From assembly GCF_018596315.1 (NCBI RefSeq), contig NZ_JAHEAG010000002.1:372001-436000 (forward strand): 64,000 bases of DNA, written 5' to 3'. The notes under the pieces were generated by a model. That model worked only from the letters and a program-made list of their open reading frames with translations. It ran no database searches and had not been told where the DNA came from. Both the position numbers and the translations under genes were made by a program. The stretch comes from Bradyrhizobium sp. SRL28 (GTDB lineage Bacteria; Pseudomonadota; Alphaproteobacteria; Rhizobiales; Xanthobacteraceae). This document shows, in pieces, positions 1 to 9,468 of this stretch (within the stretch, counting starts at the first letter, position 1; every line of letters starts with the position of its first letter).

Positions 1-1
1 C

Positions 2-424
2 GACACCATGAAGGTTGCGGTCATCGTCACCGGCGCGATCTGGCCGATACTGCTCAACACGGTGGAAGGCGTCAAAGGCGCCGATAGTGTGCTCGACGAG
101 ACCTGCCGCACGTACCAGATCAGGGGCATGAGCCGCTTGTGGAACTTCGTACTGCCGAGTGCCAGTCCGCAGATCGTGGTCGGCATGCGGGTCGGGCTGT
201 CGATCGGCATCATCCTGATGGTGATCAGCGAGATGTTTGCCGCCACTACGGGACTCGGCGCCGCCATCATCGTGTTCCAGCGCAGTTTTGAGATCCCGGA
301 GATGTGGAGCGGTGTGCTGATGCTCGGCCTGTTCGGGTTCGCGCTCTCGGTGGTTTTCAGGCTGTTCGAGCGGCGAGCGTTGAAATGGTATTACGGCATG
401 CGAGATCTGGAAAGGCGAAGCTGA
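2..424 (+). CDS. ABC transporter permease, taurine/sulfonate (TauC/SsuC) type, 3' part
   Basis: Inner-membrane permease of an ABC importer. The reading frame is open to the left edge, so only the C-terminal part is here; the first ATG in view (position 8) is probably internal. The visible segment has the EAA-type cytoplasmic loop region (around 'ETCRTYQIRGMSR' and the 'LPSASPQIVVGMRVG' stretch) characteristic of the BPD_transp_1 family, followed by two hydrophobic segments. Its TGA at 422-424 abuts the ATPase start at 425, so the two are co-transcribed. The likely substrates of this subfamily (sulfonates, nitrate-like anions, pyrimidine precursors) cannot be separated without the upstream binding protein. 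Confidence 0.85.
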   Translation, partial: DTMKVAVIVTGAIWPILLNTVEGVKGADSVLDETCRTYQIRGMSRLWNFVLPSASPQIVVGMRVGLSIGIILMVISEMFAATTGLGAAIIVFQRSFEIPEMWSGVLMLGLFGFALSVVFRLFERRALKWYYGMRDLERRS

Positions 425-1222
425 ATGGCAATGAACGCAGTTGCGGTGGTGTCGGTGAGCCATCTCAACAAAGTCTACCAGTCCAGGGAGCGCCGGGTCG
501 AAGCGATCGGCGATCTGACCTTCGACGTCGCGGCCGGCGACTTCACGTGCATCGTCGGCCCGTCGGGCGCCGGCAAGACCACCTTGCTAAAGTGTCTCTC
601 CGGGCTGCTGGCGCCGACCTCTGGCGCGATTCTGGTCAATGGGCACGCGGTGGTCGGGCCGCCGGCGGAAATGGCGGTCGTGTTCCAGGAATACGGCCGC
701 AGCCTGTTCCCGTGGAAGACCGTGCGGGAGAATATCGAGCTGCCGCTGCGCGAGAAGAAGATCGCGAGGACCGAGCGTGCGCGCCTGGTCGATGAGGCGC
801 TGGAGGCGGTCGCACTCACCGGCGTCGCCGGTTCCTATCCCTGGCAGCTTTCGGGCGGCATGCAGCAGCGGGTGGCGATTGCGCGCGCTGTGGCCTATCA
901 GCCGAAGGTGATGGTGCTCGATGAGCCGTTCGCAGCGGTCGATGCCCAGACCCGCGCCGATCTCGAAGACCTGATGCTTCGGCTCTGGAGCGAACTCGAT
1001 CTCACGGTGATTTTCGTGACCCACGACATCGACGAGGCCGTCTATCTCGGCCAGCGCGTGCTGGTGCTGTCGTCGTCGCCCACCCGTGTTCTCGATGACG
1101 TCCCGATTGACATCGCGGGACCGCGTAGCCAGGCCACAACGCGGGTCGAACCCCGCTTTGCCGAACTGCGAACCCGCGTCTATCGCGGCATTCAGCAGGC
1201 GAAGGCGAGCGTCCATGGCTAG
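425..1222 (+). CDS. ABC transporter ATP-binding protein, TauB/SsuB type
   Basis: ATPase partner of the preceding permease. 265 residues, normal for the family. Walker A GPSGAGKTT at residues 45-53, signature LSGGMQQR at 142-149, Walker B VMVLDE at 162-167 and the H-loop histidine at 200 are all intact. The ATG directly follows the permease stop. After its TAG there are about 70 bases before the convergent LysR gene. It energises import of the substrate bound by a periplasmic protein encoded outside the window. Confidence 0.93.
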   Translation: MAMNAVAVVSVSHLNKVYQSRERRVEAIGDLTFDVAAGDFTCIVGPSGAGKTTLLKCLSGLLAPTSGAILVNGHAVVGPPAEMAVVFQEYGRSLFPWKTVRENIELPLREKKIARTERARLVDEALEAVALTGVAGSYPWQLSGGMQQRVAIARAVAYQPKVMVLDEPFAAVDAQTRADLEDLMLRLWSELDLTVIFVTHDIDEAVYLGQRVLVLSSSPTRVLDDVPIDIAGPRSQATTRVEPRFAELRTRVYRGIQQAKASVHG

Positions 1223-1291
1223 GTCTGTCCTTCGTCGGGTTAGCGCAGGAGCGCCCCCCCGGAATGGCGGCCTATTCGTCGCAGGAGATCC

Positions 1292-2227
1292 TCATGCAAG
1301 CGGCGCAGCGTGGTCGCTCGCAGCGGGGCGCGCCCTCTGGCCGATCGTCCCTTGCGCAAAACCTTGCTTCAAAATGCCGACCAGCTGGCGCACCGCCGGC
1401 TTATCGATCCGGTTCTTGGGAATCAGCGCCTTCACCCAGAATTCGGGCACCGGATAGTCCGGCAGCAAGGTAACGAGTTCGCCGCTCTCGATGCTGGGCA
1501 TGGCGATGTGATTTGCGATCCGGGCGATGCCCATGCCGGCGATGGCCGCACGCAGCAGCAACTGGCTGTCGTTGGCGCTCAGTTTTGCCTTGACGTCGAC
1601 GTTGATCAATCCGCGACGACTTTCGAAGGTCCAGTTCAGGCCGGTGGTGGCGAAGGTGAGGCAGTCGTGCTGCACCAGATCGCGCGGATGTTGCGGGGTG
1701 TCGCAGCGCTCCAAATAGGCGGGTGACGCGCAGACGACGCGCGGGTAAGGGCACAGCGGTTCGTCGATCACGCCGGGATAAGATGTCGGCAGCGCGCCGA
1801 TGGCGAGATCAAAGCCTTCCTCGATCGGATTGACCGAACGATCGAGCATCACCAGCTCGATGCTGATCTTGGGATGAGCGATCTGGAAACGGGTCAGCAT
1901 CTCGCCGAGATCGAGAATGGCGATGGTGGTCGGCGACTTGATCCGCAGATGACCTTCCATCTCGGAGGTCGAGACCTGGGATTCCTGGAAAATCGCATCA
2001 AGCTCCGTGACCAGCGTCTGCAGGCGCGGCAGCCGCGCTTCCCCGGCTCCGGTCAGGGAGATGCCCCGGGTCGAACGCTGCAGCAGCGGCACACCCATCT
2101 GGTCTTCCAGCCGATCGATTCGCTTGGTGATGACCGAGGGCACCACACCGAGTTGGCGCGCCGCGACCGAGATGCTGTTGGTGCGGGCGACCAGCAGGAA
2201 GGCCTTGATGTTTCGAACGGTGTCCAT
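1292..2227 (-). CDS. LysR-family transcriptional regulator
   Basis: 311 residues with an N-terminal winged helix-turn-helix (about residues 3-62, ending in the 'LLQRSTRGISLTGAGE' region) and a LysR substrate-binding domain from about residue 90. The start has a purine-rich site (AAGGGAAAG) just upstream. It is transcribed away from the FAD oxidoreductase/aconitase-X operon, the classic arrangement for a LysR protein controlling its divergent neighbour in response to a pathway metabolite. Effector unknown. Confidence 0.92.
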   Translation of the reverse strand: MDTVRNIKAFLLVARTNSISVAARQLGVVPSVITKRIDRLEDQMGVPLLQRSTRGISLTGAGEARLPRLQTLVTELDAIFQESQVSTSEMEGHLRIKSPTTIAILDLGEMLTRFQIAHPKISIELVMLDRSVNPIEEGFDLAIGALPTSYPGVIDEPLCPYPRVVCASPAYLERCDTPQHPRDLVQHDCLTFATTGLNWTFESRRGLINVDVKAKLSANDSQLLLRAAIAGMGIARIANHIAMPSIESGELVTLLPDYPVPEFWVKALIPKNRIDKPAVRQLVGILKQGFAQGTIGQRARPAASDHAAPLA

Positions 2228-2301
2228 GGTCTTTCCCTTTTGCTGTTCCCATACGTCGCTGCAGGAACCCTAGCAGTTTTTCCAAAACGAGAATACTGAC
2301 C

Positions 2302-2314
2302 ACCTAAAACAGGT
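2302..2314. promoter_or_regulatory. Possible LysR operator between divergent genes
   Basis: The 2228-2400 gap between the LysR gene and the FAD oxidoreductase must hold both promoters. It contains the short dyad ACCT-AAAAC-AGGT (2302-2314) in an AT-rich stretch unusual for this window. The dyad is only four bases per arm, so this is a suggestion. Confidence 0.3.
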
Positions 2315-2400
2315 AGTTTATTTCCATGTTGCAAAAGGGCAGGCTGGCGCAAAGCAGTCCCTTCATCGCGGGCCGCGATCAGGAAACGTGCAAGGTCATC

Positions 2401-3765
2401 ATGGGCGGCGGTTCTTTCTCTTTTCGTACCAAGGCGTCGACGGCGACGCGCACGGTGGTTCGCCACGGCAGCGCGCCGCTGTTTCGCGAGGCCGATGTTT
2501 GCGTGGTCGGGTCGGGGATATCAGGCGTATCGGCGGCGATCGAAGCCGCCCGGCTGGGCAAGCAGGTACTGCTGGTGGACGGGCTACCGGTGCTGGGCGG
2601 GCAGGCGGTCAATTCGATCGTCGGCACGATCTGCGGCATGTTTTCCAACGGTGCCGACGGCTACCAGGTGACCTACGGCATCGCCGAGGACATCATCCGC
2701 GACCTGTCCAAGACCGGCGCGATCCACTACCGCCAGGGCGTCAACAACATCATCGTCTACGACGAGGTCGCGCTCGGCCGCTGGATCGAGAACGCCATTC
2801 GCGAGGCCGGCATCACGGTGCTGCTCGGCGCCATCGTCCGTGAGGTCGAAGTCAAGGAGCGGCGGATCCGCTCGCTGTCGCTGGCGACACGTTACGGCGA
2901 CGTTCGCGTCGGCGCCACCGGCTTCGTCGATGCCAGCGGCGACGCCGCGCTGGTGTGGCAGGCCGGGTTTCCGTGCCAGGAGGCCGCCGACGGCCCGGTG
3001 TTCGGGACCCAGATGGTGGTGCTCGAAGGCATCGACGAGGAGCACGTACCGAGCCGCGCCGAGCTGCCGGTGCGAATGCGCGAGAAGGGCGAACAATACG
3101 GCCTGGTCCGGCGTGAGGGATTGAGCTTTATCATTCCGGGCCGCGGCATAGCCGCAATGAACATGACCCATATGGAAACCCCGCTCGACCCGTTCGAGAT
3201 GTCCACCAAGACTCTCGAAGGACGCGACCAGGCCGACCGCGCGGTGACATTCCTGAAGACCGAATTTCCCAAAGCGTTCGGCAAGGCGCGGGTGCGCGCC
3301 TACGGCTTTCCGGGCATCCGGCAGACCCGCTGGATCCGCGGCCGGCAGCAGCTCACGGTCGAGGACGTTGTCTCCGGGCGCAAATTCGACGACGCCATCG
3401 CGCGTACCGCCTGGCCGATCGAACTGCACGATTCCGGCAACGACCACGTCTGGCGGCCGTTCGGCGACGACCACATGCATTATGTTCCGTTCGGCAGCCT
3501 CACGCCGGCCGACGCCGACAACATCGTCGTCGCCGGCCGCTGCATCGATGCCGACAACGCTGCGCTCTCCAGCGTGCGGGTGATGGGACCCTGCATCGCG
3601 ATGGGTGCGGCGGCCGCCCATGCGCTCGATCTCGCCGGCACCGGCAGCGTGCACCAGATCGATATGGAGGCGCTGAAAGTCCGCCTGCGCGACAATCTAG
3701 AGCGCAATGTCAGCGGACACGAGATTGCCCGCACTATTCGCCCCTTTGCAGAAGCGAACGCCTGA
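2401..3765 (+). CDS. FAD-dependent oxidoreductase (FAD_oxidored family)
   Basis: 454 residues from the ATG at 2401; an ATG at 2326 would add 25 residues, but AAGG lies about ten bases before 2401. The dinucleotide-binding motif GSGISG is at residues 37-42 with the following acidic LLVDG strand end, and the C-terminal region carries a typical second FAD contact ('VVAGRCIDADN'). The family includes soluble dehydrogenases acting on hydroxy or amino acids; no substrate can be assigned. It is followed after two bases by the aconitase-X large subunit, so the two probably act consecutively on one compound. Likely controlled by the divergent LysR protein. Confidence 0.85.
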   Translation: MGGGSFSFRTKASTATRTVVRHGSAPLFREADVCVVGSGISGVSAAIEAARLGKQVLLVDGLPVLGGQAVNSIVGTICGMFSNGADGYQVTYGIAEDIIRDLSKTGAIHYRQGVNNIIVYDEVALGRWIENAIREAGITVLLGAIVREVEVKERRIRSLSLATRYGDVRVGATGFVDASGDAALVWQAGFPCQEAADGPVFGTQMVVLEGIDEEHVPSRAELPVRMREKGEQYGLVRREGLSFIIPGRGIAAMNMTHMETPLDPFEMSTKTLEGRDQADRAVTFLKTEFPKAFGKARVRAYGFPGIRQTRWIRGRQQLTVEDVVSGRKFDDAIARTAWPIELHDSGNDHVWRPFGDDHMHYVPFGSLTPADADNIVVAGRCIDADNAALSSVRVMGPCIAMGAAAAHALDLAGTGSVHQIDMEALKVRLRDNLERNVSGHEIARTIRPFAEANA

Positions 3766-3767
3766 TC

Positions 3768-5045
3768 ATGAAGCTCACCGACGACGAACAGAGGATGCTG
3801 GATGGCGGCGAAGGTCCCGCCGTCCACCGCGCGATGGACCTTCTGGTGCGCTATGGGGAGGCGCTGGGCGCCGAACGGCTGGTACCGGTCAACAATGTCT
3901 GCGGCACCTTCGTCGCCGCCGGCCCAATGATCCGCGAATTCGCCAGCAAGGGCAACGACGCGATCTTTTCCGAATTCAATCTCGATAGCACCGAAAGGGT
4001 CGAGATGCCGCAGGTCAAGGCCTACACCTGCCATCTGGTGATGGGCATCGACAGCAAGCACCCGGAGATGAACCAGGGCCTTGAAGAGACGGTGCGGATT
4101 CAGAAAGAGGGCGAAAAGTTCTTCGGCGCCAAGGGCGTCAATATGCTGGCGACCTGCACGCCCTATCAGGTCGGCAATGTGCCTGTCATGGGCGAACACT
4201 GCGCCTGGATGGAATCCTCCGCGGTGATCTATTGCAACGCTGTGCTCGGCGCCCGGACCAACACCGAGGGACGCGAGAGCACCGGTGCGGCCAGTATCAC
4301 CGGCCGGATTCCCTATTTCGGATTGCACATCCCGGAGAACCGCGTCGCTACTCACCTGATCGACGTGAAGGTGCCGGTGGACGACATGATGGACTGGGGC
4401 ATTCTCGGTTACGCCATCGGTGAAATGGTGGAAGAGGACATTCCCGCCTTCCGCGGCCTCGTGGCGCAACCCAACATGATCAAGCTGAAGCACTTTGGTG
4501 CGGCGGCGGCGTCATCCGGCGGCGTGGAGATGTACCATATTCCCGGCGTGACGCCGGAGACCCGTTCGGAAGAATATGCTTTCGGCGGCCGTGCGCCGCT
4601 GACGACACTGGTTTATGGCGAGGCCGAGCGGCGGATAGCCTACGAGAAACTGAATTCGACAGCGAAGTCGCACGACGTCGATTTCATCATGCTCGGCTGT
4701 CCACACAACTCCATCGAACAGGTCGGTCTCGCCGCCCGCCTCTTGGAGGGCAGGCGGCTCAGCGCCAATACTTCGCTGTGGGTGTTCACGCCGCGCGCGC
4801 TGAAGGAAGTCGCCGATCGCAGCGGCTACACCGCGCTGATCGAGGCGGCGGGGGGACACGTCCTCACCGATACCTGTCCGGCGATCTCGCGCATCATGCC
4901 CAAGGACACAAAAGTGGTCGCCACCGACTCCGCCAAGCAGGCGCATTACCTTCCGGCCATTACCGGCGTGCAGGCCTGGTTCGGCTCGGTCGCCGATTGC
5001 GTCGAGGCGGCGGTCAGCGGGCGCTGGAACGGAGGCCTGCGATGA
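3768..5045 (+). CDS. Aconitase X catalytic (large) subunit, DUF521
   Basis: 425 residues with the hallmarks of the AcnX large subunit: CTPYQVGNVP at about 130-139, the GARTNTEG region at 161-168 and GCPHNS at 310-315, which contribute metal/cluster cysteines and substrate contacts in this family. Characterised AcnX enzymes are dehydratases, such as cis-3-hydroxy-L-proline dehydratase and the archaeal mevalonate-5-phosphate dehydratase. The gene overlaps the small-subunit start by ATGA (5042-5045), so this is a two-polypeptide AcnX. Role here: probable dehydration of a hydroxy acid; substrate unknown. Confidence 0.92.
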   Translation: MKLTDDEQRMLDGGEGPAVHRAMDLLVRYGEALGAERLVPVNNVCGTFVAAGPMIREFASKGNDAIFSEFNLDSTERVEMPQVKAYTCHLVMGIDSKHPEMNQGLEETVRIQKEGEKFFGAKGVNMLATCTPYQVGNVPVMGEHCAWMESSAVIYCNAVLGARTNTEGRESTGAASITGRIPYFGLHIPENRVATHLIDVKVPVDDMMDWGILGYAIGEMVEEDIPAFRGLVAQPNMIKLKHFGAAAASSGGVEMYHIPGVTPETRSEEYAFGGRAPLTTLVYGEAERRIAYEKLNSTAKSHDVDFIMLGCPHNSIEQVGLAARLLEGRRLSANTSLWVFTPRALKEVADRSGYTALIEAAGGHVLTDTCPAISRIMPKDTKVVATDSAKQAHYLPAITGVQAWFGSVADCVEAAVSGRWNGGLR

Positions 5046-5461
5046 GCACGATCGTTCTGCACGGACGCAAGGTCGTCGGCGGCGTGTCTGAGGGCGAGGC
5101 GCTGGTGACGCGGGAGACCGTATCGGGCTGGGGCGGGTTCGATCCGCGGACCGGCAAGGTGGTCGAGACACGGCACGAATTATGCGGCATCTCGCTGAAG
5201 GACAAGGTCCTGGTTTTCCCCGGCGCCAAGGGCTCGTCGGGCTGGTCGCAATATTTTCATCTGGCGCGGCTCGCTGGTACGGCCCCGAAGGCCATTCTCT
5301 ACAACCGGACCACCACCAAGGTCGCGCTCGGCGCGGTGGTGATGCGGGTGCCCGCCGTCACTGATTTCGACAGTGATCCGCTCGACATCATCGAGACCGG
5401 CGACTGGGTCAAGGTCGATGCCGACCGCGGCGTCGTGGAGATCACCAAGAAATCTGCGTGA
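5042..5461 (+). CDS. Aconitase X swivel (small) subunit, DUF126
   Basis: 139 residues, the usual size for the separate swivel domain. The glycine/serine motif GAKGSSG at residues 61-67 corresponds to the substrate-carboxylate loop of AcnX small subunits. The ATG overlaps the large-subunit stop (ATGA), giving coupled translation and 1:1 subunits. A longer in-frame reading upstream (from 4778) lies inside the large subunit and is discarded. Confidence 0.9.
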   Translation: MSTIVLHGRKVVGGVSEGEALVTRETVSGWGGFDPRTGKVVETRHELCGISLKDKVLVFPGAKGSSGWSQYFHLARLAGTAPKAILYNRTTTKVALGAVVMRVPAVTDFDSDPLDIIETGDWVKVDADRGVVEITKKSA

Positions 5462-5533
5462 CCCTGCGCGCGGGACGGCGCGTGCAGGTTTTGAGAGCCC
5501 CACTAGAGGGACGACAGGGGACGAGGGAGCAAG

Positions 5534-6550
5534 ATGACAAGGGCTGGTTTGCGTGTCGTCGCGGCGGCGGCCGTGCTGTGTGCGATCTCGTTTGGTGCGA
5601 TGGCCCAGCAGGCCGACGATCCGGCGCTGGTTGCTGCTGCGAAGCAGGAAGGCAAGCTTACCTTCTACACCTCGTTTCTCGGCGCGCCGTTCCATCTCGC
5701 CGCCATCAAGAGCTTTGAGAAGAAATACGGCATCACTGTCGAATTGCTCGACGTCAGGGCCAGCGAACTGCGCGAGCGGCTGCGCACCGAACAGGCGGCC
5801 GGGCGCTTCATCGGGGACGTCATCCAGAACGGTGCGGCGACCATGATCCGCTCGCAGCGCGACGGCGAGCTGCAATCGCATGGCGGCATCGCCAACACCA
5901 AGCGGCTTTCGCCACAGCAGCCAGCGACCGACGTGCTGGTGCCGAGCTACATTCTGGCCTACGGCATCCTGGTCAACGCCGGCAAGGTCAAGGGTGAAGA
6001 GGAGCCGAAGAGCTGGAAGGACCTGCTCGATCCGGTCTGGAAGGACAAGATTCTCTGCGACGACATGCGCGCGCTCGGCGGCGGCCAGGTCATGTTCTCG
6101 GTGCTGCAGGATGCGTTCGGCCGTGACTTTCACGAAAAGCTCGCCACCCAGCAGCCGGTGTTCAGCCGTGACGTCGGCAATGACGAACGCCGCGTCGCGC
6201 GCGGCGAGTATCCGATGCGGATTCCGCAACTATTCTCCAACACCACCGTGCTCAGGGGTCTGCCGGTCAGGCTGGTGATCCCGCAGGAAGGCGTGCCCTA
6301 TATCCGCTTCGACATGGCGTTGCTCAGGAACGCGCCGCACCCCAATGCCGCGCGGCTGTTCATCAATCATTATCTCGGCGACGAGGTGCAGCTGATCTAT
6401 GCCAATGCGGGCCTGATCCCGGTGGTCCCGACCGCCGAAGGCGCCGTCAAGGAAGAGATGCGGGCTCTGACCGGCGCCAAGCTGCTCGGCACCACTAATG
6501 TCGACACCCAGGACGCCATGCTCGCGCTCGCCAAAGAAATCTACAAATAA
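5534..6550 (+). CDS. Periplasmic substrate-binding protein, iron/polyamine (family 1) type
   Basis: 338 residues with a Sec signal peptide (residues 1-24, ending AMA before QQ). The mature protein is a type II periplasmic-binding-protein fold resembling ferric/thiamine/2-aminoethylphosphonate binders. It is a clear paralogue of the binding protein at 13736 (shared 'ASEL' then 'RTEQAAGRF' stretch, and shared 'PNAARL.INH' near the end). GAGGGAG sits before the start. There is no permease or ATPase beside it, so it may feed the transporter at 14.8-17.6 kb. Confidence 0.88.
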   Translation: MTRAGLRVVAAAAVLCAISFGAMAQQADDPALVAAAKQEGKLTFYTSFLGAPFHLAAIKSFEKKYGITVELLDVRASELRERLRTEQAAGRFIGDVIQNGAATMIRSQRDGELQSHGGIANTKRLSPQQPATDVLVPSYILAYGILVNAGKVKGEEEPKSWKDLLDPVWKDKILCDDMRALGGGQVMFSVLQDAFGRDFHEKLATQQPVFSRDVGNDERRVARGEYPMRIPQLFSNTTVLRGLPVRLVIPQEGVPYIRFDMALLRNAPHPNAARLFINHYLGDEVQLIYANAGLIPVVPTAEGAVKEEMRALTGAKLLGTTNVDTQDAMLALAKEIYK

Positions 6551-6571
6551 TCTGGGTTAGGGGAGGACATC

Positions 6572-7783
6572 ATGCTTGATCGACGAGGATTTCTGGTCAC
6601 CGGCGTCGCGCTGTCAGTACTGCCTAGGTTCGCACGTGCGCAAAACTCAAAGCCGCTGAAGATCGGCGTCATGAACGACATGTCCGGTCCTTACGCCGAC
6701 CATCAGGGCATCGGCTCTGTGTTGTGCGCGCAGATGGCCGCAGACGATTTCGCCGCGAAAGCCGGCGTGCCGGTGGAGATCGTGTTTGCCGACCATCAGA
6801 ACAAGCCGGACATCGGTCTCAACATCGCGCGCCGCTGGTATGACAACGAGAACGTCGACGTCATCCTCGACGTGCCAAATTCGGCCGTGGCGCTCGCCAT
6901 TTCGGGGCTGACCCGGGAAAAGAACAAGATCCTGATCGGATCTGGTGCCGGATCGTCGGTATTGACTGGCGCGCAATGCTCGGCGAATTTCATTCACTGG
7001 ACCTATGACACGTGGTCGCTCGGCCACAGCCTCGGCCGCGCTTTGACCCAGGACGGCGGCAAGACCTGGTTCTTCATCACGGCGGACTACGCCTTCGGCA
7101 AGGATCTTGAGCAGAGCGCCGCCGACGCGGTCACGGCCGCAGGCGGCAAGGTACTCGGCGCCGTGCGCCATCCGATCAACACTTCGGATTTTTCCTCCTA
7201 TCTGCTTCAGGCGCAGGCATCCGGCGCCGATGTCATCGCGCTGGCGAATGCCGGGGACGACACCAGCAATTGCCTGAAGCAGGCGACTGAATTCGGCATC
7301 GGAAAGAAGCAGCGGCTGGCCGGCCTGATCCTCAATGTCACCAATATTCCCGCGATCGGCATCAAGGCGATCACCAACGTCAAGATCGTGGTGTCGTTCT
7401 ATTGGGACATGAACGACGGAACTCGTACCTTCGCCAAACGCTATCAGGCCGCGCATCCGCGCAAGCTGATGCCCAACGACCAGCAGGCCGGCAATTATTC
7501 AGCGGTCCAGCATCTCATCAAGACGATGGCGCAGGTTAAGAGCGCCGCCGACGGCAAGGCGCTGGTCGATGCGATGAAAGCGATTCCGACCGACGACGTC
7601 ATCTTCGGCAAGGGCGTTATTCGCGCCGATGGCCGGAAATTGCATCCGACCTATCTGCTCTCGGCGAAGACGCCGGAAGAATCGACCAGCGATTGGGACT
7701 GCTTCAAGCCAATCCGCACGATTCCGGTGGAGGAGGCCTGGCGGCCCTTGTCGGAAGGTGGCTGCCCGTTCGTGAAGAGCTGA
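6572..7783 (+). CDS. Periplasmic substrate-binding protein, branched-chain amino acid (LivK-like) type
   Basis: 403 residues. The N-terminus MLDRRGFLVTG carries a twin-arginine motif followed by a hydrophobic stretch and an ARA cleavage site (about residue 23), so export by Tat is likely, unlike its neighbour at 5534. The body matches the Peripla_BP_6 (type I) fold. A strong GGGGAGG precedes the ATG, and the gene follows the previous binding protein by 21 bases. No matching LivH/M/G/F genes lie next to it; the complete Liv set in this window has its own binding protein at 18930. Confidence 0.88.
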   Translation: MLDRRGFLVTGVALSVLPRFARAQNSKPLKIGVMNDMSGPYADHQGIGSVLCAQMAADDFAAKAGVPVEIVFADHQNKPDIGLNIARRWYDNENVDVILDVPNSAVALAISGLTREKNKILIGSGAGSSVLTGAQCSANFIHWTYDTWSLGHSLGRALTQDGGKTWFFITADYAFGKDLEQSAADAVTAAGGKVLGAVRHPINTSDFSSYLLQAQASGADVIALANAGDDTSNCLKQATEFGIGKKQRLAGLILNVTNIPAIGIKAITNVKIVVSFYWDMNDGTRTFAKRYQAAHPRKLMPNDQQAGNYSAVQHLIKTMAQVKSAADGKALVDAMKAIPTDDVIFGKGVIRADGRKLHPTYLLSAKTPEESTSDWDCFKPIRTIPVEEAWRPLSEGGCPFVKS

Positions 7784-7797
7784 GGGCGGCCGCCGAG

Positions 7798-9447
7798 ATG
7801 CCGGAGAATTCGGAGCAGTTCGGCACGTTCGATTACATTGTCGTCGGCGCCGGATCGGCGGGTTGCGTTCTGGCCAATCGGTTGTCGCGCGATCCATCGG
7901 TGAGCGTGCTGCTGGTCGAAGCCGGCGGTCACGATCGTAATTTCTGGATTCATACCCCGGTCGGGCTCGGCCGAATTTTAGGCAACCCAAAGCACAACTG
8001 GGGTTTTGTGAGCGAACCAGAACCTCATGCCAATAACCGCATCACTGCGGTGCCGCGCGGTAAAGGGCTCGGTGGCTCGTCGTCGATCAACGCAATGTGC
8101 TACATCCGGGGACATGCGCGCGATTATGACGGGTGGCGCGATCTCGGCAATCCGGGCTGGGGCTGGGATGACGTGCTGCCTTACTTCCGTGCGATCGAAG
8201 ACCATCCGCACGCCGAAGCGCACGAGGCGCATGGCGCGGGTGGCGAACTGACGGTTTCGGATACCCACTCGCCATGGGCTATCATCCACGCCTATAAGCG
8301 CGCGGTGATCGAAGCCGGCATCCCAGAGACGGAAGACTTCAACCGCGGCGACAATGCTGGCGTTGCCTTTGTGCAGGCGACGATCCGTAAGGGGCGGCGC
8401 TGGTCGGCGTCGCAGGCGTTCCTGCGCCCCGCGATGGCTCGTCCCAATCTGCGGGTCGTTCTGGAGGCCCACGTGCAGGCGGTCATGTATGAAGGCTGTC
8501 GCGTCACCGGCATCGCATTCCGGCGCAATAGCCGCCTCGAGAGCGCACAGGCGAGAGAAGAAGTGATCCTTGCGGCCGGCGCTATTGGTTCGCCCCAATT
8601 GCTGCAGGTTTCGGGAATCGGTCCTGGCGATGTTCTCGGCCGGCATGGCGTCGAAGTCCGGCATCATATGCCGGGCGTCGGTGAAAACATGCAGGATCAC
8701 TGGCAGCTGCGCGTCACTTATCGCGTCCGCAACACAGTGACGATGAATCAATGGATCACCAATCCGCTGCGGCGCTATGCCATGGGGGCCTATTATCTGG
8801 CGACGCATCGCGGACCGATGAGCCTGCAGCCGCCGCAACTGTGCGCGTTTACGCGCAGCGATCCATCACGCGAGCAGGCAAACCTGCAGTTTCATGTCTC
8901 GCCATACAGTTCGGAAAGCGTGGGCGGTGAGGTGCATACGGAGCCGGGATTCTCGGCGCTGATCGCGGTGCTGCATCCTCACAGCACCGGCCATTGTCAC
9001 ATCACAAGCGCCGATATCTGTCAGGCTCCCGCCATTCTGCATAATTTCCTGGCTACCCCGGAGACGGAGCGGGTGGCGATCGAGACCATCCGCATGTCGC
9101 GGCGCATCGTCGCCCAGGATGCCCTCGCGCGGTTCGCGCCGGTCGAACTCGCGCCCGGCGGCAATGCCACCACGGACGCCGATCTTCTCGCTTATGCACG
9201 GCAGACGGTGATGACCGCATATCTTCAATCCGGCACATGCAAGATGGGGCCGGACAGCGACGCCTCGGCGGTGGTCGACGCCAGATTGCGAGTGCGCGGG
9301 ATCGACGGGCTTCGCGTGGTCGATGCCTCGATCATGCCGCGTGTGGTGTCGGGAAACACCAACGCTCCGACCATGATGATCGCGGAAAAGGGCGCGGCGA
9401 TGATCATCGCCGATCGAAAGTCCGGACACGCGGCGCGGGTTGCGTGA
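7798..9447 (+). CDS. GMC-family FAD oxidoreductase with altered catalytic histidine
   Basis: 549 residues from the ATG at 7798, preceded by GAGGGC; a longer frame from 7693 overlaps the previous gene. GAGSAG (17-22) binds FAD, and a GMC signature with [11 protein letters not shown] follows. The C-terminal [15 protein letters not shown] motif with its conserved Asn is present. At the position of the catalytic His in the usual YHPVGTC motif the protein reads YLQSGTC, putting Leu476 where the proton-abstracting base should be. It may still bind FAD but may not be a standard alcohol dehydrogenase. Its end converges on the SDR gene with 21 bases between. Confidence 0.88.
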   Translation: MPENSEQFGTFDYIVVGAGSAGCVLANRLSRDPSVSVLLVEAGGHDRNFWIHTPVGLGRILGNPKHNWGFVSEPEPHANNRITAVPRGKGLGGSSSINAMCYIRGHARDYDGWRDLGNPGWGWDDVLPYFRAIEDHPHAEAHEAHGAGGELTVSDTHSPWAIIHAYKRAVIEAGIPETEDFNRGDNAGVAFVQATIRKGRRWSASQAFLRPAMARPNLRVVLEAHVQAVMYEGCRVTGIAFRRNSRLESAQAREEVILAAGAIGSPQLLQVSGIGPGDVLGRHGVEVRHHMPGVGENMQDHWQLRVTYRVRNTVTMNQWITNPLRRYAMGAYYLATHRGPMSLQPPQLCAFTRSDPSREQANLQFHVSPYSSESVGGEVHTEPGFSALIAVLHPHSTGHCHITSADICQAPAILHNFLATPETERVAIETIRMSRRIVAQDALARFAPVELAPGGNATTDADLLAYARQTVMTAYLQSGTCKMGPDSDASAVVDARLRVRGIDGLRVVDASIMPRVVSGNTNAPTMMIAEKGAAMIIADRKSGHAARVA

Positions 9448-9468
9448 CCGGGATGCCGCGCGCCTGCG

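Noticed and set aside
2584..3654. 356-codon minus-strand frame
   Set aside because: Antisense of the FAD oxidoreductase; no motifs.
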